DNA from: an uncultured Clostridia bacterium
Lineage (GTDB): Bacteria; Bacillota; Clostridia; Monoglobales; Firm-18
DNA length: 6,525 nucleotides
NCBI GenBank assembly: GCA_937914775.1
Contig: CALDNB010000253.1
Span: 1 to 6,525, forward strand
Direction: 5' to 3'
Part shown: piece by piece, positions 6,320-6,525 of the stretch
Layout of the letters: each line of letters begins with the position of its first letter
Numbering within the stretch: position 1 is the stretch's first letter
Made by a program: the position numbers and the translations under genes
The notes under the pieces: generated by a model
What the model saw: the letters and a program-made list of their open reading frames with translations, nothing else
The model's database searches: none
What the model was told of the DNA's origin: nothing

Positions 6320-6525
6320 ATGAACAATAACTCTAAGATAATACTTGATATAAATACTATGGAAGACATAAAAAAACTTAAAAAAACACCTTCCATTAAA
6401 TACATAAATTTAAATATCACTTCTCCTAACTTAGAAGTAATATATTATCTATTAGAACACGGCCAAAACTATTCCTATGCCGAAAAAATAGATGATATAA
6501 GAGGTTATATTTATGTACCATATGA
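6320..6525 (+). CDS. Uncharacterised protein, N-terminal 68 residues (partial)
   Basis: The frame is open from ATG at 6320 to the window end and starts MNNNSKIILDINTMEDIKKL. I do not recognise the family. It is hydrophilic, with no signal peptide or membrane segment in this part. The pattern is a short strand (IILDI), a lysine-rich helix, a second strand (IKYINLNI) and a helix (LEVIYYLLEHG), then a Tyr-rich stretch ending GYIYVPY, compatible with a small alpha/beta or repeat-type module. It is very AT-rich (13 G+C in bases 6361-6420), unlike the cassette, and its 5' end abuts the point where the flavodoxin remnant loses similarity. It probably belongs to the resident chromosome, in the same direction as the amidohydrolase at the left edge. 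Confidence 0.75.
   Translation, partial: MNNNSKIILDINTMEDIKKLKKTPSIKYINLNITSPNLEVIYYLLEHGQNYSYAEKIDDIRGYIYVPY

Noticed and set aside
1..6525. Mobile-element machinery, CRISPR repeats or tRNA attachment site
   Set aside because: No integrase or transposase coding, no regularly spaced repeats and no tRNA-like cloverleaf were found on either strand, so transfer is suggested only by composition and the truncated gene.

Overview
The window looks like chromosomal DNA from a low-GC Bacillota, most likely a Clostridia-type anaerobe. The evidence is AT-rich coding, strong GGAGG-type ribosome sites, a Bacillota-style sugar amidohydrolase end on the left and a clostridial-looking flavodoxin remnant on the right. 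No tRNA, rRNA, CRISPR array, integrase, transposase or terminal inverted repeat was seen.

Layout, left to right. Positions 1-108 hold the last 35 codons of a plus-strand amidohydrolase resembling NagA. A bidirectional hairpin terminator (107-134) follows and contains stop-codon bases of both converging genes. Two long minus-strand genes fill 133-5945 and are two bases apart. The upstream one (2184-5945, 1253 aa) is a TIR-NACHT-pentapeptide-beta-propeller protein, that is, a bacterial NLR-like (STAND) receptor with an N-terminal TIR effector. The downstream one (133-2181, 682 aa) belongs to no family I recognise; it seems to have a beta-rich N-terminal half, a central winged-helix-like segment and an alpha/beta C-terminal domain. 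Upstream of the receptor gene (5973 to about 6299) lies the C-terminal two thirds of a flavodoxin-fold protein, in the same orientation but lacking its FMN-phosphate-binding N-terminus. Its coding similarity ends where a divergent, very AT-rich plus-strand gene of unknown function starts (6320, running off the window).

Working model (inference). The two minus-strand genes are an anti-phage or abortive-infection cassette. The propeller/pentapeptide region would sense an invader or a disturbed host process, the NACHT ATPase would oligomerise, and the TIR domain would act on NAD+ or make a nucleotide signal. The 682-aa protein is tightly co-translated and could be a sensor partner, regulator or second effector. 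Both flanks are more AT-rich than the cassette in hand-counted sample lines. One flank is a clean shared terminator and the other a truncated gene, which suggests that a block including the flavodoxin remnant was inserted between two resident genes.
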